From the NCBI RefSeq assembly GCF_900177805.1, contig NZ_FXAX01000001.1:1426001-1490000 (forward strand): a DNA stretch of 64,000 bases, in the 5' to 3' direction. The notes below the pieces were generated by a model that saw nothing but the letters and a program-made list of their open reading frames with translations, had not been told where the DNA came from and ran no database searches. Positions 54,712 to 62,617 of this stretch are shown one piece after another. The stretch's first letter is position 1. Each line of letters starts with the position of its first letter. The translations under genes and the position numbers were made by a program. This stretch comes from Fibrobacter sp. UWB13 (GTDB lineage Bacteria > Fibrobacterota > Fibrobacteria > Fibrobacterales > Fibrobacteraceae).

Positions 54712-55473
54712 TTAAACCATTTTTCTCATCTTCGCACAATAGATGGGGCCACAACCATGAGCTTTGTCCGGCAGAATGTGAACGCCGAGTTCCGTGCGAT
54801 CCGCCCCCCCCGGCAAGTCCTCAATTCGAACAAATTCCATCATCTTGCGTTTCTTCAGGATTTTAGCGACCACGGCATCGTTTTCGAGAGGCGAAAGCGC
54901 ACAAGTTCCGTAAATCAATTCGCCGCCCGGTCTAAGCGCATCCACAGCTGAGGCAAGGAGCGAGCCCTGTTCCACCGACAAGCGCTTCACACGCTTTACC
55001 GACCACACTTCCAAATGCGAAGGAGAATTCAGCACATGCCTATCCGAAGAGCACGGTGCATCGAGCAAAATGCGATCGTAGCATTCCTTCTTGTGCATGC
55101 CGAATTTCACGCCATCATAGCCCGTGACGTTGATAATCGAGCGCCAGGACTCCGGCAAGGAATTTTCGAGCACATGCTGCAAGCGGAGACGCCTATCCGG
55201 CGAGCGGTCGTTGCACTGGAGCGAACCTTCGCCCTTGAGCATCGAGGCAATCACGAGCGATTTACCACCCGGAGCGGCACACATGTCAAGCACATCCATT
55301 CCCGGTTCTACAGCAAGAGCCTTAGCCGCAAACACCGAAGCTTCGTCCAAAAAGTACGGTTCCAGAGCATCATCAAACTGGAGCTTCGTTGCGCAGCCTT
55401 CGCCCTTCAGCGATTCCAGCAACGTAGGCCAGCGCTCGCCATAAACCTCTTCAAAGTAATCGAAAAATTCCAT
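54712..55473 (-). CDS. RsmB/NSUN-family RNA (cytosine-5) methyltransferase
   Basis: 253 aa. SAM-binding VLDMCAAPGGKSL, motif IV LLDAPCSSDRH (releasing Cys) and motif VI YGTCALSPLEND (catalytic Cys) are all present. The lack of an N-terminal NusB-like part resembles the short NSUN4/RsmF-like group. The target rRNA or tRNA cytosine is unknown. The coding strand has a G8 run within LPGGADR. The promoter box TAAATTTG, 4 nt before the ATG, suggests a leaderless mRNA. Confidence 0.87.
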   Translation of the reverse strand: MEFFDYFEEVYGERWPTLLESLKGEGCATKLQFDDALEPYFLDEASVFAAKALAVEPGMDVLDMCAAPGGKSLVIASMLKGEGSLQCNDRSPDRRLRLQHVLENSLPESWRSIINVTGYDGVKFGMHKKECYDRILLDAPCSSDRHVLNSPSHLEVWSVKRVKRLSVEQGSLLASAVDALRPGGELIYGTCALSPLENDAVVAKILKKRKMMEFVRIEDLPGGADRTELGVHILPDKAHGCGPIYCAKMRKMV

Positions 55474-55477
55474 GACA

Positions 55478-55485
55478 CAAATTTA
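55478..55485 (-). promoter_or_regulatory. TAnnTTTG box, RNA methyltransferase
   Basis: TAAATTTG lies 4 nt before the ATG at 55473. It is part of a TAGTCA-type repeat tract. Confidence 0.55.
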
Positions 55486-55899
55486 GTCATTAGTCAATAG
55501 TTCTTAGTCATTGACTCTCCAAACTCAATAAAAATGCCCTTTAAAAACCGACAAATCAGCCAGCACAAACAAACTAAATCACCTGAAAAAATCCAAATTT
55601 TTGAAAAATGCCCCAATTTACGTGAAACTAAATCCATATCATCAAATTTTCACGTAATTTTTCAACATTATCTGTAATATTTTTTGATTTTTCCCAAATT
55701 TAGCCCATACTCAAGTGTTTTCTTCAGTAAAAACATTACAAAACACCCGCAAAAAGCACCCTCTTTATTCAATTTTGCTTAATTTATATACAAAATTACG
55801 TAAATTTCCGCATTTTCCCCTAATTTTTCACGTAAAAAACGCACTTTTTCCAAATTTCGCACATCCGGCGGCATCTCGAGGCATTCTGCCGCCGCACAA
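55486..55899. other. AT-rich intergenic stretch, no gene seen
   Basis: After a short TAGTCA-type tract (55486-55513), the stretch is >70% AT and contains four copies of TTTTCACGTAA or its complement (around 55619, 55650, 55796 and 55828). The plus-strand frame at 55715-56041 is a tRNA shadow, not a gene. I see no other coding signal. Confidence 0.5.
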
Positions 55900-55940
55900 A
55901 ACAAAAAACTCTCTGCTCAGGAGTAAGAGCAAAGAGTTTT
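55900..55940 (-). terminator. intrinsic terminator of tRNA-Gln
   Basis: On the minus strand ACTCT-TTGCTC / GAGC-AGAGAGT forms a stem that ends in TTTTTTG; it begins a few bases after the tRNA 3' end. Confidence 0.7.
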
Positions 55941-55943
55941 TAG

Positions 55944-56014
55944 TTGAGCTACCAGGATTCGAACCTAGACAAACAGAGTCAGAATCTGTTGTGCTACCGT
56001 TACACCATAGCTCA
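55944..56014 (-). tRNA. tRNA-Gln(CUG)
   Basis: 71 nt with a complete cloverleaf: 7-bp acceptor TGAGCTA/TAGCTCA, D arm with GTGTAACGGTAGC, anticodon stem ACAGA/TCTGT with loop TTCTGAC (anticodon CTG), T arm CTAGG-TTCGAAT-CCTGG, discriminator A. CCA is not encoded. A single-gene unit with its own terminator. Confidence 0.92.
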
Positions 56015-56070
56015 TCAGTGCGCACCAATTTTAGAAAATAATTTTCAGCTTGGCAAGGGATAATTGAAAA

Positions 56071-57480
56071 TTATTTTTCGTTTTGTAAAGTTGGCGGTTC
56101 AAAAGTCATCCATTGCTGGTCAAGAGTATCATTTTTCGGCAACTGGACGTGTGCAATTCTCACATAATCCTCAAAAGGAACGTCAGCTTCCTGGAGCGTC
56201 TTGACCACTTTCGGGTCACCCGAGTAAAGCACAATATCATGACCACCAGCCGGAAGGTCACCAATACGCAGCATATTGCAAGTCACTTCTCTCACAAAAT
56301 GGCTCGTACCCTTCAGCCCCACAACAACGCTATTCACCATAGACATGCAATTAGTCGTCTTCGTGGTATCCGTATCATCAATGGCAAGCATAACACCACT
56401 GACAAGCACAGACGGCTTTACAAGGGTCGTATCGCCCACATCAAGCGTATCCTTCAAACCTTTAAGCTTCGAAGCACGAATGTAACGGCTCACACCTGCG
56501 AGTTCAACCTTTCCATCTTCTCCCAGCAAGCGGTATTCCATGCGAAGGCTATCATACGGAACTTTTTCCGGAGCAGGCAAGACCCAGCGGCCAGAATCAT
56601 CTGTCACCGTCTGCATCATAAAGCCTACGGAATCGCCTTCAACAAAGTCAAAGCCGTACAAATCCGTAATCATCTGCACCTGAACATTCGAGCAAGCGCT
56701 ATCGCCGCACTTCACAGTACCAGACAAATACGGCTTAGCCCTCTTCTTTTCTTCAAGCTTGATCAAGGAATCCACCTGCATCGTCGGGCTCCAGATAAAC
56801 GGTCCCTTCGAAATCGTATCACCAGACTTAACCTCACCATCCATGTTCCATGTACGATAAATTAACGTATCGGCAACACCGGAATCGGCAAGTCGAGCCA
56901 CAATCTGCGGATCGCCCGGGCAGAACCCAAGCCACCATTCACCGGCAGGAATCAGTATCGAGAACGAATCCCCAGCAAACACGCTCTGCGAGAACGGCGT
57001 ACCCGGCACGTAGACCTTAAAGTGAGAGCCAACTGCCATCGACGGTTCGACGACGTCTTCGTAATAAAGCACGCTACTGAACACGGCTGCCTTTTCAAGC
57101 TTGATGCTATCCAAAGAGCCTGCACTCTTTGTTGCACGCGGCTGGTACGAGATTTCCTTGTACTCTGCATCGACAACAGCAAGCTGGAAAGTATCTGCAA
57201 ATACAGAGTCAAACGAGAACACCCCCTGCGAGTCCGTCACAGTCTCGATATATTCAGATTCAGTAAGAGTATCACTTGCAGAAGGTTCACGGGCAACACG
57301 GACCATCGCCGCAACAGCACGAGAACCATCGGTACGAGTCACCACGCCACCAAGCGCAATCGTATTACCCGTATCCGTAACAGTACCTGCAACACCACCA
57401 TTTTCACTTGTGCAAGCATACATGCAAGCACAAACTGCAACCAGCAGTCCAACATACGACTTAGCAAATTTCATGTTCAT
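56071..57480 (-). CDS. lipoprotein with carboxypeptidase-regulatory-like repeats
   Basis: 469 aa with signal peptide and lipobox (MYAC, Cys23). A GGVVTRTDGSRAVAAMVRV segment and TVTDSQGVFSFDSV match carboxypeptidase-regulatory/CnaB-like beta-sandwich modules; a second, looser unit lies after residue 240. It is probably surface-exposed. It is overlapped by 20 nt with the upstream regulator gene, the arrangement often seen for TIGR02147 genes in Fibrobacter. Confidence 0.8.
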   Translation of the reverse strand: MNMKFAKSYVGLLVAVCACMYACTSENGGVAGTVTDTGNTIALGGVVTRTDGSRAVAAMVRVAREPSASDTLTESEYIETVTDSQGVFSFDSVFADTFQLAVVDAEYKEISYQPRATKSAGSLDSIKLEKAAVFSSVLYYEDVVEPSMAVGSHFKVYVPGTPFSQSVFAGDSFSILIPAGEWWLGFCPGDPQIVARLADSGVADTLIYRTWNMDGEVKSGDTISKGPFIWSPTMQVDSLIKLEEKKRAKPYLSGTVKCGDSACSNVQVQMITDLYGFDFVEGDSVGFMMQTVTDDSGRWVLPAPEKVPYDSLRMEYRLLGEDGKVELAGVSRYIRASKLKGLKDTLDVGDTTLVKPSVLVSGVMLAIDDTDTTKTTNCMSMVNSVVVGLKGTSHFVREVTCNMLRIGDLPAGGHDIVLYSGDPKVVKTLQEADVPFEDYVRIAHVQLPKNDTLDQQWMTFEPPTLQNEK

Positions 57481-58330
57481 CCTCCTCGACGTCCGTCTCA
57501 GGTGGAAGATTCATCTTTTCCTTGCTCAGCGGGAAGAACTGGATGTTCAATTCACAAACCATGGATTCACCCTCGTCCGAGCGCACGATATCCACGATTT
57601 CCTTGCGGAACAAATCAATTTTGCTAATGATACGTTCCAAACCCTGCGCCGACACACTCATCGTCATACAAGATACATTTCTGCGTTCCGTACTGTAGTG
57701 ATCCAACGCATCTTTACCCAAATCAATCATCTGCTTTTGGAACTGATGAACGAAAAGCGGGGCGATTTCACTGCCATTCGTAATTGCCTTGTTTACGGAA
57801 TGGTAGAATCCATCTTCGCCGAGCTCTATAAGTCCCAAGTTGAGAAGGAGCTGGATAGTCTGTTTAGCCTGCGGGAGTGAAATTTTCGGATTCAAGAAGA
57901 GCGCGAGTTCCTGAATGTTCTTGTCGTTAATCTTCAAGACGGCTAGAGCTTCACGAGCCACAACGTAATACCACTTGCTGTAGTATTCCTGCTGGTTCTT
58001 GGTCAAGTTCTTGATAGTTCGCGGGAGGAGCGCGGACATCTGATCAAAGATCTGCTGCTTCGAAGACGCCGTAGTCGCATGCGTGAAATCCACCATCAAG
58101 GCGAAATATCGACCTTCCCTTTCGTTGAGCCCGAGAGCTTCGATAAACTTCGGGATCATCTGTTGAGTGAGCGACTTGCGGCCGCGAATCAAATCCAAGT
58201 AAAGACCGGACGAGGAATACCCAGCCTTCTTTGCAAAAGACCGGTACGAGAAATACCTCTGCACGGACTTACGATACTCGTAGTAGTCCTGGAGGTACTT
58301 TCGATAATTGTAGTAGGCATAAACGTTCAT
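57461..58330 (-). CDS. TIGR02147-type (DUF4423) regulator
   Basis: 289 aa. The N-terminal YLQDYYEYRK..SYRSFAKKAGYSSSGLYLDLIRGRK is an HTH-like opening, followed by LNEREGRYFALMVDF and the C-terminal winged-helix-like IQLLLNLGLIELGEDGFYH, SVSAQGLERIISKIDLFRKEI. This is the Fibrobacter TIGR02147 paralogous family; a DNA-binding regulator is likely but not proven. The start at 58330 is set by a TAGATTTC box 6 nt upstream. It overlaps the lipoprotein gene. Confidence 0.85.
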   Translation of the reverse strand: MNVYAYYNYRKYLQDYYEYRKSVQRYFSYRSFAKKAGYSSSGLYLDLIRGRKSLTQQMIPKFIEALGLNEREGRYFALMVDFTHATTASSKQQIFDQMSALLPRTIKNLTKNQQEYYSKWYYVVAREALAVLKINDKNIQELALFLNPKISLPQAKQTIQLLLNLGLIELGEDGFYHSVNKAITNGSEIAPLFVHQFQKQMIDLGKDALDHYSTERRNVSCMTMSVSAQGLERIISKIDLFRKEIVDIVRSDEGESMVCELNIQFFPLSKEKMNLPPETDVEEDEHEIC

Positions 58331-58336
58331 CGGAAG

Positions 58337-58344
58337 GAAATCTA
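58337..58344 (-). promoter_or_regulatory. TAnnTTTC box, TIGR02147 gene
   Basis: TAGATTTC lies 6 nt before the ATG at 58330; no ribosome site is present. Confidence 0.5.
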
Positions 58345-58515
58345 ATTTTTTTTGAGTTTTTTGGGAACACCTATTTTTGAAAATATCCCGTAAAAAAGCC
58401 CTATTCCATTCTGAAATCGACAAAAAAGAACACCTTGGGAACACTTTTTATTTTTGAAGTGATACGCTTTCAAAAAAAATTGCTTAATTTAAAGGAACAC
58501 CCAATCCCATCCCTC

Positions 58516-58555
58516 GGACTTCCGGTTGTACTCCACCGGAAGTCCTTTTGTTTTT
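58516..58555 (+). terminator. orphan plus-strand terminator
   Basis: A 10-bp perfect stem (GGACTTCCGG / CCGGAAGTCC) with a 10-nt loop, followed by TTTTGTTTTT. No plus-strand gene precedes it; a ~50-nt RNA starting near 58495 is possible. Confidence 0.65.
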
Positions 58556-58631
58556 GACCCAAAGGGTCAAAAACAAAACGCGACGGCTCGGTCATACCCA
58601 AGCTAGCTTGGGTGCGACACTCGCCTTAGGC
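58554..58631 (+). repeat. two-hairpin interspersed element, copy 3
   Basis: First hairpin TGACCC-AAA-GGGTCA (58555-58569), linker GACGGCTCGGTCAT, second hairpin ACCCAAGCTAGCTTGGGT (58596-58613), then GCGACACTCGCCTT. GTTTTTG flanks it on both sides. A partial copy of the tail (TCTCGCCTTAGGCG) recurs at 58692. Confidence 0.65.
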
Positions 58632-58724
58632 GTTTTTGCGTTATAGGCTCACGCATTTGTGTATTTTGGCGCAGCCCCCTTTCTAGCATCTCTCGCCTTA
58701 GGCGTTTGTGTTTATTCGCATTTC

Positions 58725-58798
58725 GTCATGCTGAGTGTAACGAAGCATCCAGTTACTTTTCATCATCAAACAAACTTCACGTTCGTTCAGGATGACAA
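58725..58798. repeat. GTCATGCTGAG-type inverted repeat
   Basis: CGTCATGCTGAGTGTAACGAAGCATCCAGT..CGTTCAGGATGAC, the same family as 40065-40154. Together with the two-hairpin element and the TAGTCA tract it fills the 58331-58930 gap; no gene is seen there. Confidence 0.7.
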
Positions 58799-58861
58799 TT
58801 CCTAATTCCGACTTCCAAACTCCTAACGTTCAACCATTCCCCACAATCTTTTCTAAATTCA

Positions 58862-58930
58862 CTACTAACTAAAAACATTGACTAGTAACTATTGACTAAA
58901 GACCAATAACCAACAACCATTAACTAATCC
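58862..58930. repeat. TAGTCA-type tract before a gene start
   Basis: Imperfect tandem ACTAACTA, GACTAGTAACTATTGACTAAAGACC, ATTAACTAATCC units run up to the ATG at 58931. Confidence 0.55.
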
Positions 58931-59707
58931 ATGAAGATAAAAGAACTCGCCCTGGGAACACTGAGCCGCATTTTACGTTACGCAGGAATTCTTCTCCTTA
59001 TATATATCAGCATGGTCTTTTACCTTGCTTTAACTGAACGCCGCAACGCCTTCCCTCGTGCCATCACACACAACGAAGCACGCACCGCCATCACAGACAA
59101 GGCAAGAGCCATCAACTGCACACTCGATGACGGAACAAAGCTCGAAGGTTTTGTTGTCGGAAACGAACAGAATAACGTTCTTCTCTACTACCCCGATGCA
59201 GACGAAGATGCAGCACAGTTCCTCGCCGAGCTAGACAGTCTTCCAGGCTTTGCCGCAGCTACATTCAACTACCGCGGAAGCGGCGAGAACAAAGGCACGC
59301 CATCACAGGAAACTTTTGAATCCGACGCAAAAATGATTTACGAATGCGCATCACAAATAAACGGAAACGCTCCAAAAGTTATTGCAGGTCGCGGCACAGG
59401 CGCCATTTTAGCGACAAAAATGGTCAAAAAGGAGAATATTACAATCTTGATTGACCCAGTTTGGAGCATTGCCAATGCGATTTCTGACAAATACCGTTTC
59501 CTTTACCCCAAATTTCTTGTTCGTGCAGACGTAAAGATCGAAAAAAAGGATATTTCGACCTCAAATAACATAGTAATCCTTTCAGATAGAGCCCGTTTTA
59601 ATGACCGAACACAAGCAATTTCGCAAACTATAGTGGGTGTTAACTTGTCAAAGCGAGACTCAAAATCCCTTTCTGAAGCCATATTAGACGTGATTACGCG
59701 CAAATAA
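58931..59707 (+). CDS. membrane-anchored alpha/beta-hydrolase-like protein lacking the nucleophile
   Basis: 258 aa with one N-terminal membrane helix (ILLLIYISMVFYLAL) and an alpha/beta-hydrolase-like rest: FAAATFNYRGSGENKG (oxyanion region) and AGRGTGAILAT in place of GxSxG. The nucleophile Ser is Gly here, so hydrolase activity is doubtful. Likely a structural or regulatory relative of cell-envelope esterases. No ribosome site is visible; the upstream region is a TAGTCA tract. Confidence 0.65.
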   Translation: MKIKELALGTLSRILRYAGILLLIYISMVFYLALTERRNAFPRAITHNEARTAITDKARAINCTLDDGTKLEGFVVGNEQNNVLLYYPDADEDAAQFLAELDSLPGFAAATFNYRGSGENKGTPSQETFESDAKMIYECASQINGNAPKVIAGRGTGAILATKMVKKENITILIDPVWSIANAISDKYRFLYPKFLVRADVKIEKKDISTSNNIVILSDRARFNDRTQAISQTIVGVNLSKRDSKSLSEAILDVITRK

Positions 59708-59830
59708 AGAAAAAATTTTTTCATTTGTTGCAATATTTTACTTTTTTATTATTATTTTTTATACAACAAATGTTATTGGTTACGAAAAAGCTATTTTTAT
59801 CATTTGTACATGCTTTTTTCGTGAAATTCT

Positions 59831-59859
59831 TTGACATTTGGACTATAAATTTTTATTTT
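59831..59859 (+). promoter_or_regulatory. possible promoter, TTGACA-N17-TATTTT
   Basis: TTGACA (59831-59836) and TATTTT (59854-59859) with a 17-nt spacer, 34 nt before an ATG that has a good ribosome site. Unlike most other starts here, this gene has a conventional leader. Confidence 0.45.
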
Positions 59860-59892
59860 ATCGTCAATCAAAAACAAACAAAAGAGGTGTAA

Positions 59893-60630
59893 ATGGAAAA
59901 CGTAATCGTTAAAATGGATGTTCGTGGATTCATCAGATTCCCGGAAGAAGCTGTCAAGGCTCTTAAGCTCGACAAGCTCGCCACTCAAACAAAAACTGAA
60001 GACGGTCGCACAGTTGATGTTGGTCCTTATGTAGATGTCGAAGTCGACCCGGTCGGCAAGCGCGTCGCAATCACTCCTATCAAAACTCCGAAGTCCACTT
60101 CTTTCCGTTTCATCAACGGCATTATCGGCTCCAAGTCCAAATTCCTCTATTTCAAGGGCGCATTCAACGCCATCGGTCTCCAGGTCGCCACTGGCGCTTA
60201 CACATTGGTCAAGGAAGGCAACAAGTATGTCTTCACAGCAAAGGGCGCAAAGAAGAAAGGCGAATGGACGACTCTCGCTTGCCGTAACGCAGTGGGCAAC
60301 AAGACTATGCTTTCCATCGATACCCGCGGTACAATCATTTTTGACCACAACACCAAAAATGCATTGAACACCAAGGAAAACAAGACGATGGTTGCTGAAT
60401 ACGATGCATCCAAGAAGACCTTCAAGCTCACATTCAGCAAGAACAAGGGTTTCATTAACGTCCGTACAATCGCTAGCCATGCCAATGCATCCTTCATGGG
60501 TACGCTTTCTTCTCACGGCATCGCTCTTCCGCTCAAGAGCTTCCGTACTGAAAGCCAGGTAGACAAGAACGTCCTCACGTTCAGCGTCGCCGCCCTTGTC
60601 GCACAGCAGAAGGCAGCAAAGAAGAAGTAA
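59893..60630 (+). CDS. protein with two AbrB-like repeats, hypothetical
   Basis: 245 aa, no signal peptide, Lys-rich. Residues ~3-28 (VIVKMDVRGFIRFPEEAVKAL) and ~137-157 (KTMLSIDTRGTIIFDHNTKNAL) share the D-x-R-G-x-I-x-F pattern of SpoVT/AbrB swapped-hairpin DNA-binding domains; the second repeat is weaker. A DNA-binding or nucleoid role is inference only. AGAGGTG ribosome site 5 nt upstream. Followed after 25 nt by a membrane protein gene with its own ribosome site. Confidence 0.68.
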   Translation: MENVIVKMDVRGFIRFPEEAVKALKLDKLATQTKTEDGRTVDVGPYVDVEVDPVGKRVAITPIKTPKSTSFRFINGIIGSKSKFLYFKGAFNAIGLQVATGAYTLVKEGNKYVFTAKGAKKKGEWTTLACRNAVGNKTMLSIDTRGTIIFDHNTKNALNTKENKTMVAEYDASKKTFKLTFSKNKGFINVRTIASHANASFMGTLSSHGIALPLKSFRTESQVDKNVLTFSVAALVAQQKAAKKK

Positions 60631-60655
60631 TTCTTCGAGCTAGAGGGGAGATAAA

Positions 60656-61087
60656 ATGATTGAAGTATTCAAAGTATTTTATCCGACTCATTACAACTTC
60701 GCCGCGCTCACTATATTATTAGTTCTGCTTTTAATATATCTGCTGACGAAGAAGAACTTCAAGTGGAGCATCATAACCTTAGTCCTGCTTGTGGCGTTCA
60801 ATCTCGCTATTTACAAGCGCACTGCAGACAGGACTTGGACGATCACCATTGAACCGGAAGCATCCTCCGATCCTTATTATACCCCGCAGGCAAAGAAAAT
60901 GACCTTCTCGGTACATAAGGACTGGACGATAACCGACGAAAAAGGCGAAGTCCACCACTGGTGCTGGGTAGAAGAATACTGGCAAGAATTTGCAAGCATC
61001 GACCTTGTCGCAAAGCTCTGGGGTGAAAACTCGAGCAAAAAGATGGTCAAATCCACCGAAGGTCGAGCAAGCGATATCAACGAGTAG
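60656..61087 (+). CDS. small membrane protein, hypothetical
   Basis: 143 aa with two N-terminal membrane helices (AALTILLVLLLIYLLT and WSIITLVLLVAFNLAIY) and a ~85-residue soluble tail, possibly periplasmic. No family recognised. AGAGGGGAG ribosome site 8 nt upstream. Same strand and 25 nt after the AbrB-like gene, so probably one operon. It converges on the LpxH-like gene without a visible terminator. Confidence 0.7.
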   Translation: MIEVFKVFYPTHYNFAALTILLVLLLIYLLTKKNFKWSIITLVLLVAFNLAIYKRTADRTWTITIEPEASSDPYYTPQAKKMTFSVHKDWTITDEKGEVHHWCWVEEYWQEFASIDLVAKLWGENSSKKMVKSTEGRASDINE

Positions 61088-61107
61088 CTTCTACTTACAA
61101 AAACCGC

Positions 61108-61827
61108 TTAAAGAGAAATCAACTTTAACCCACCATTTTCCATAGAGAGAATGGTGGGCTTTTTTATAAACTCGCCCGGAGAAGCAACGATTCCATTGGG
61201 CATATTCCAGATTCCCGAAATATGATGATGTCCATGGATACAGTAATCGCAGTGTTCCTTTTCCAACATGCGGTTTCCCCATTCCAGGTATTCATCAACC
61301 TTAATGACCCTAGTTTGACCATATTTGCGGCTGTTACGCCCCACAAAACGCGCAAGCCCCATTCCCCAATCAGGGTGGATTTGCTTGAAAAGGAAACGGT
61401 TTAACGGCAAGTCAAGGACTTTTCGCATAAAGCGGTAACCGTAATCAGACTTCGGAACTCCATCGCCATGGGTCAAATAAACACGCTTGCCCTGAATTTC
61501 AAGGATCAGGGATTTATGTACAGCCACGCCAAGACGCTTCGGGAAAAATTCTCCATACGCAAAGTCGTGATTCCCTTGCAAGACGTGGACTTCGACACCA
61601 GATTCTACAAGTTCCGCGAAGGCACGGTACAAATCCAAATGGGCAGAAGCAACATAATAACTATACTCGTACCAAAACTCAAAAAGGTCGCCAATGACAA
61701 CGACATGGCTCGCCTTGCCTTTCCATGAGGAAAGCAACTGGATTAGTTTTTGTTCCCTGTCGGGGACCGCTCCAGGAGGGTCAATTCCCAAGTGTGCGTC
61801 ACTTATAAAATAAGCAGGTAATTCCAT
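61108..61827 (-). CDS. LpxH-like metallophosphoesterase (UDP-2,3-diacylglucosamine hydrolase type)
   Basis: 239 aa. Calcineurin-like motifs: FISDAHLG, VIGDLFEFWYEY (the FEFW is typical of LpxH), LQGNHDFAYGEFF, YLTHGDG, CIHGHHHISG. LpxH makes lipid X for lipid A; GNHD instead of GNRD and the long FxFW segment leave LpxH versus a related hydrolase open. Start 61827 (MELPAYF) has TTGGAG 5 nt upstream; the longer frame reads back through the divergent gene. Confidence 0.83.
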   Translation of the reverse strand: MELPAYFISDAHLGIDPPGAVPDREQKLIQLLSSWKGKASHVVVIGDLFEFWYEYSYYVASAHLDLYRAFAELVESGVEVHVLQGNHDFAYGEFFPKRLGVAVHKSLILEIQGKRVYLTHGDGVPKSDYGYRFMRKVLDLPLNRFLFKQIHPDWGMGLARFVGRNSRKYGQTRVIKVDEYLEWGNRMLEKEHCDYCIHGHHHISGIWNMPNGIVASPGEFIKKPTILSMENGGLKLISL

Positions 61828-61867
61828 AACTCCAATCTTAATAAAATCAAGAGCTTTCGTTTTTTTA

Positions 61868-61875
61868 TATCTTTG
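61868..61875 (+). promoter_or_regulatory. TAnnTTTG box, lipoprotein gene
   Basis: TATCTTTG lies 4 nt before the ATG at 61880, in a 52-nt divergent gap; no ribosome site. Confidence 0.55.
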
Positions 61876-61879
61876 AGAC

Positions 61880-62446
61880 ATGCGCTCCATCGTCAAAATT
61901 TTGTGTTTCACAACTGTTCTGGCAGCCATTTTTTCCGGTTGCTCCATGAAACTCACACAGGGCGACCTAGAGGGGATCCCGCTAACAGACGAAAAATTCA
62001 GCTTTTTCGGGAACATCCCATTTATTTATGGAGGCGATTCACTAGAACTATCCCACGACCTGCTACGAGCCTACACAAAAGCTGCCAGTGAAACGGATTT
62101 TCCAAGAAACTCCTGCCGCGGAGAAGCAACAATCAAGGCGACTGTAAAACAGAACGAGCCAAACTCCGCTTGGAATATTGGCGTACTCATTCCGCTTTGG
62201 CCCATCCTCCCCGTCAACGAATCCTGGACTTATGAACTTTCGGCACGCGTCTTTTGCAATGGGACACTCGTACGCCACGTGGAATTCATTGAGCAACAAG
62301 ACGTTAACGCCATTTTATATGGGCGTCTCCGCACCGATCTCGTGAACAAGGCTTCCGACGAAATGCACCGCAAGCTCGTACAGCGCTTGGCGTTTGAACT
62401 CAACGCAAACAGACTTACCGATTTAAACAGCGTGAGCGACTATTAG
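61880..62446 (+). CDS. lipoprotein, hypothetical
   Basis: A 188-aa lipoprotein (lipobox FSGCS, Cys21). The mature part holds two more Cys that could pair (NSCRGE, FCNGT) and no known domain. It may be outer-membrane or periplasmic. Divergent from the LpxH-like gene, so a shared lipid A role is possible but not shown. A TAGTCA-type tract begins just after the stop. Confidence 0.72.
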   Translation: MRSIVKILCFTTVLAAIFSGCSMKLTQGDLEGIPLTDEKFSFFGNIPFIYGGDSLELSHDLLRAYTKAASETDFPRNSCRGEATIKATVKQNEPNSAWNIGVLIPLWPILPVNESWTYELSARVFCNGTLVRHVEFIEQQDVNAILYGRLRTDLVNKASDEMHRKLVQRLAFELNANRLTDLNSVSDY

Positions 62447-62617
62447 CACTTAGTTATTAGTCATTGGTCTTTGGTTATAAATCTCTAGTTTAAAAAATGA
62501 AGCCCATATGCAATTATAAAACTAATAACTAATGACTAACGACCATTGACAAATTCTAATTACTATCTTTCGTCTATAGTCAATAGGGCAAAGCCCGTTC
62601 TTTCGTCTTAATCTAGT
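62447..62617. repeat. TAGTCA-type tracts around a short spacer
   Basis: TTAGTTATTAGTCATTGGTC (62450-62470) and AACTAATAACTAATGACTAACG (62520-62545) frame a spacer; a third short run TAGTCAATAG and a GGGC/GCCC mini-hairpin lie at 62576-62595. No gene is seen. Confidence 0.55.

Noticed and set aside
55715-56041. 108-aa plus-strand ORF
   Set aside because: Its end (ELPGFEPRQTESESVVLPLHHS) is the classic translation of a tRNA on the other strand; the tRNA-Gln lies here.
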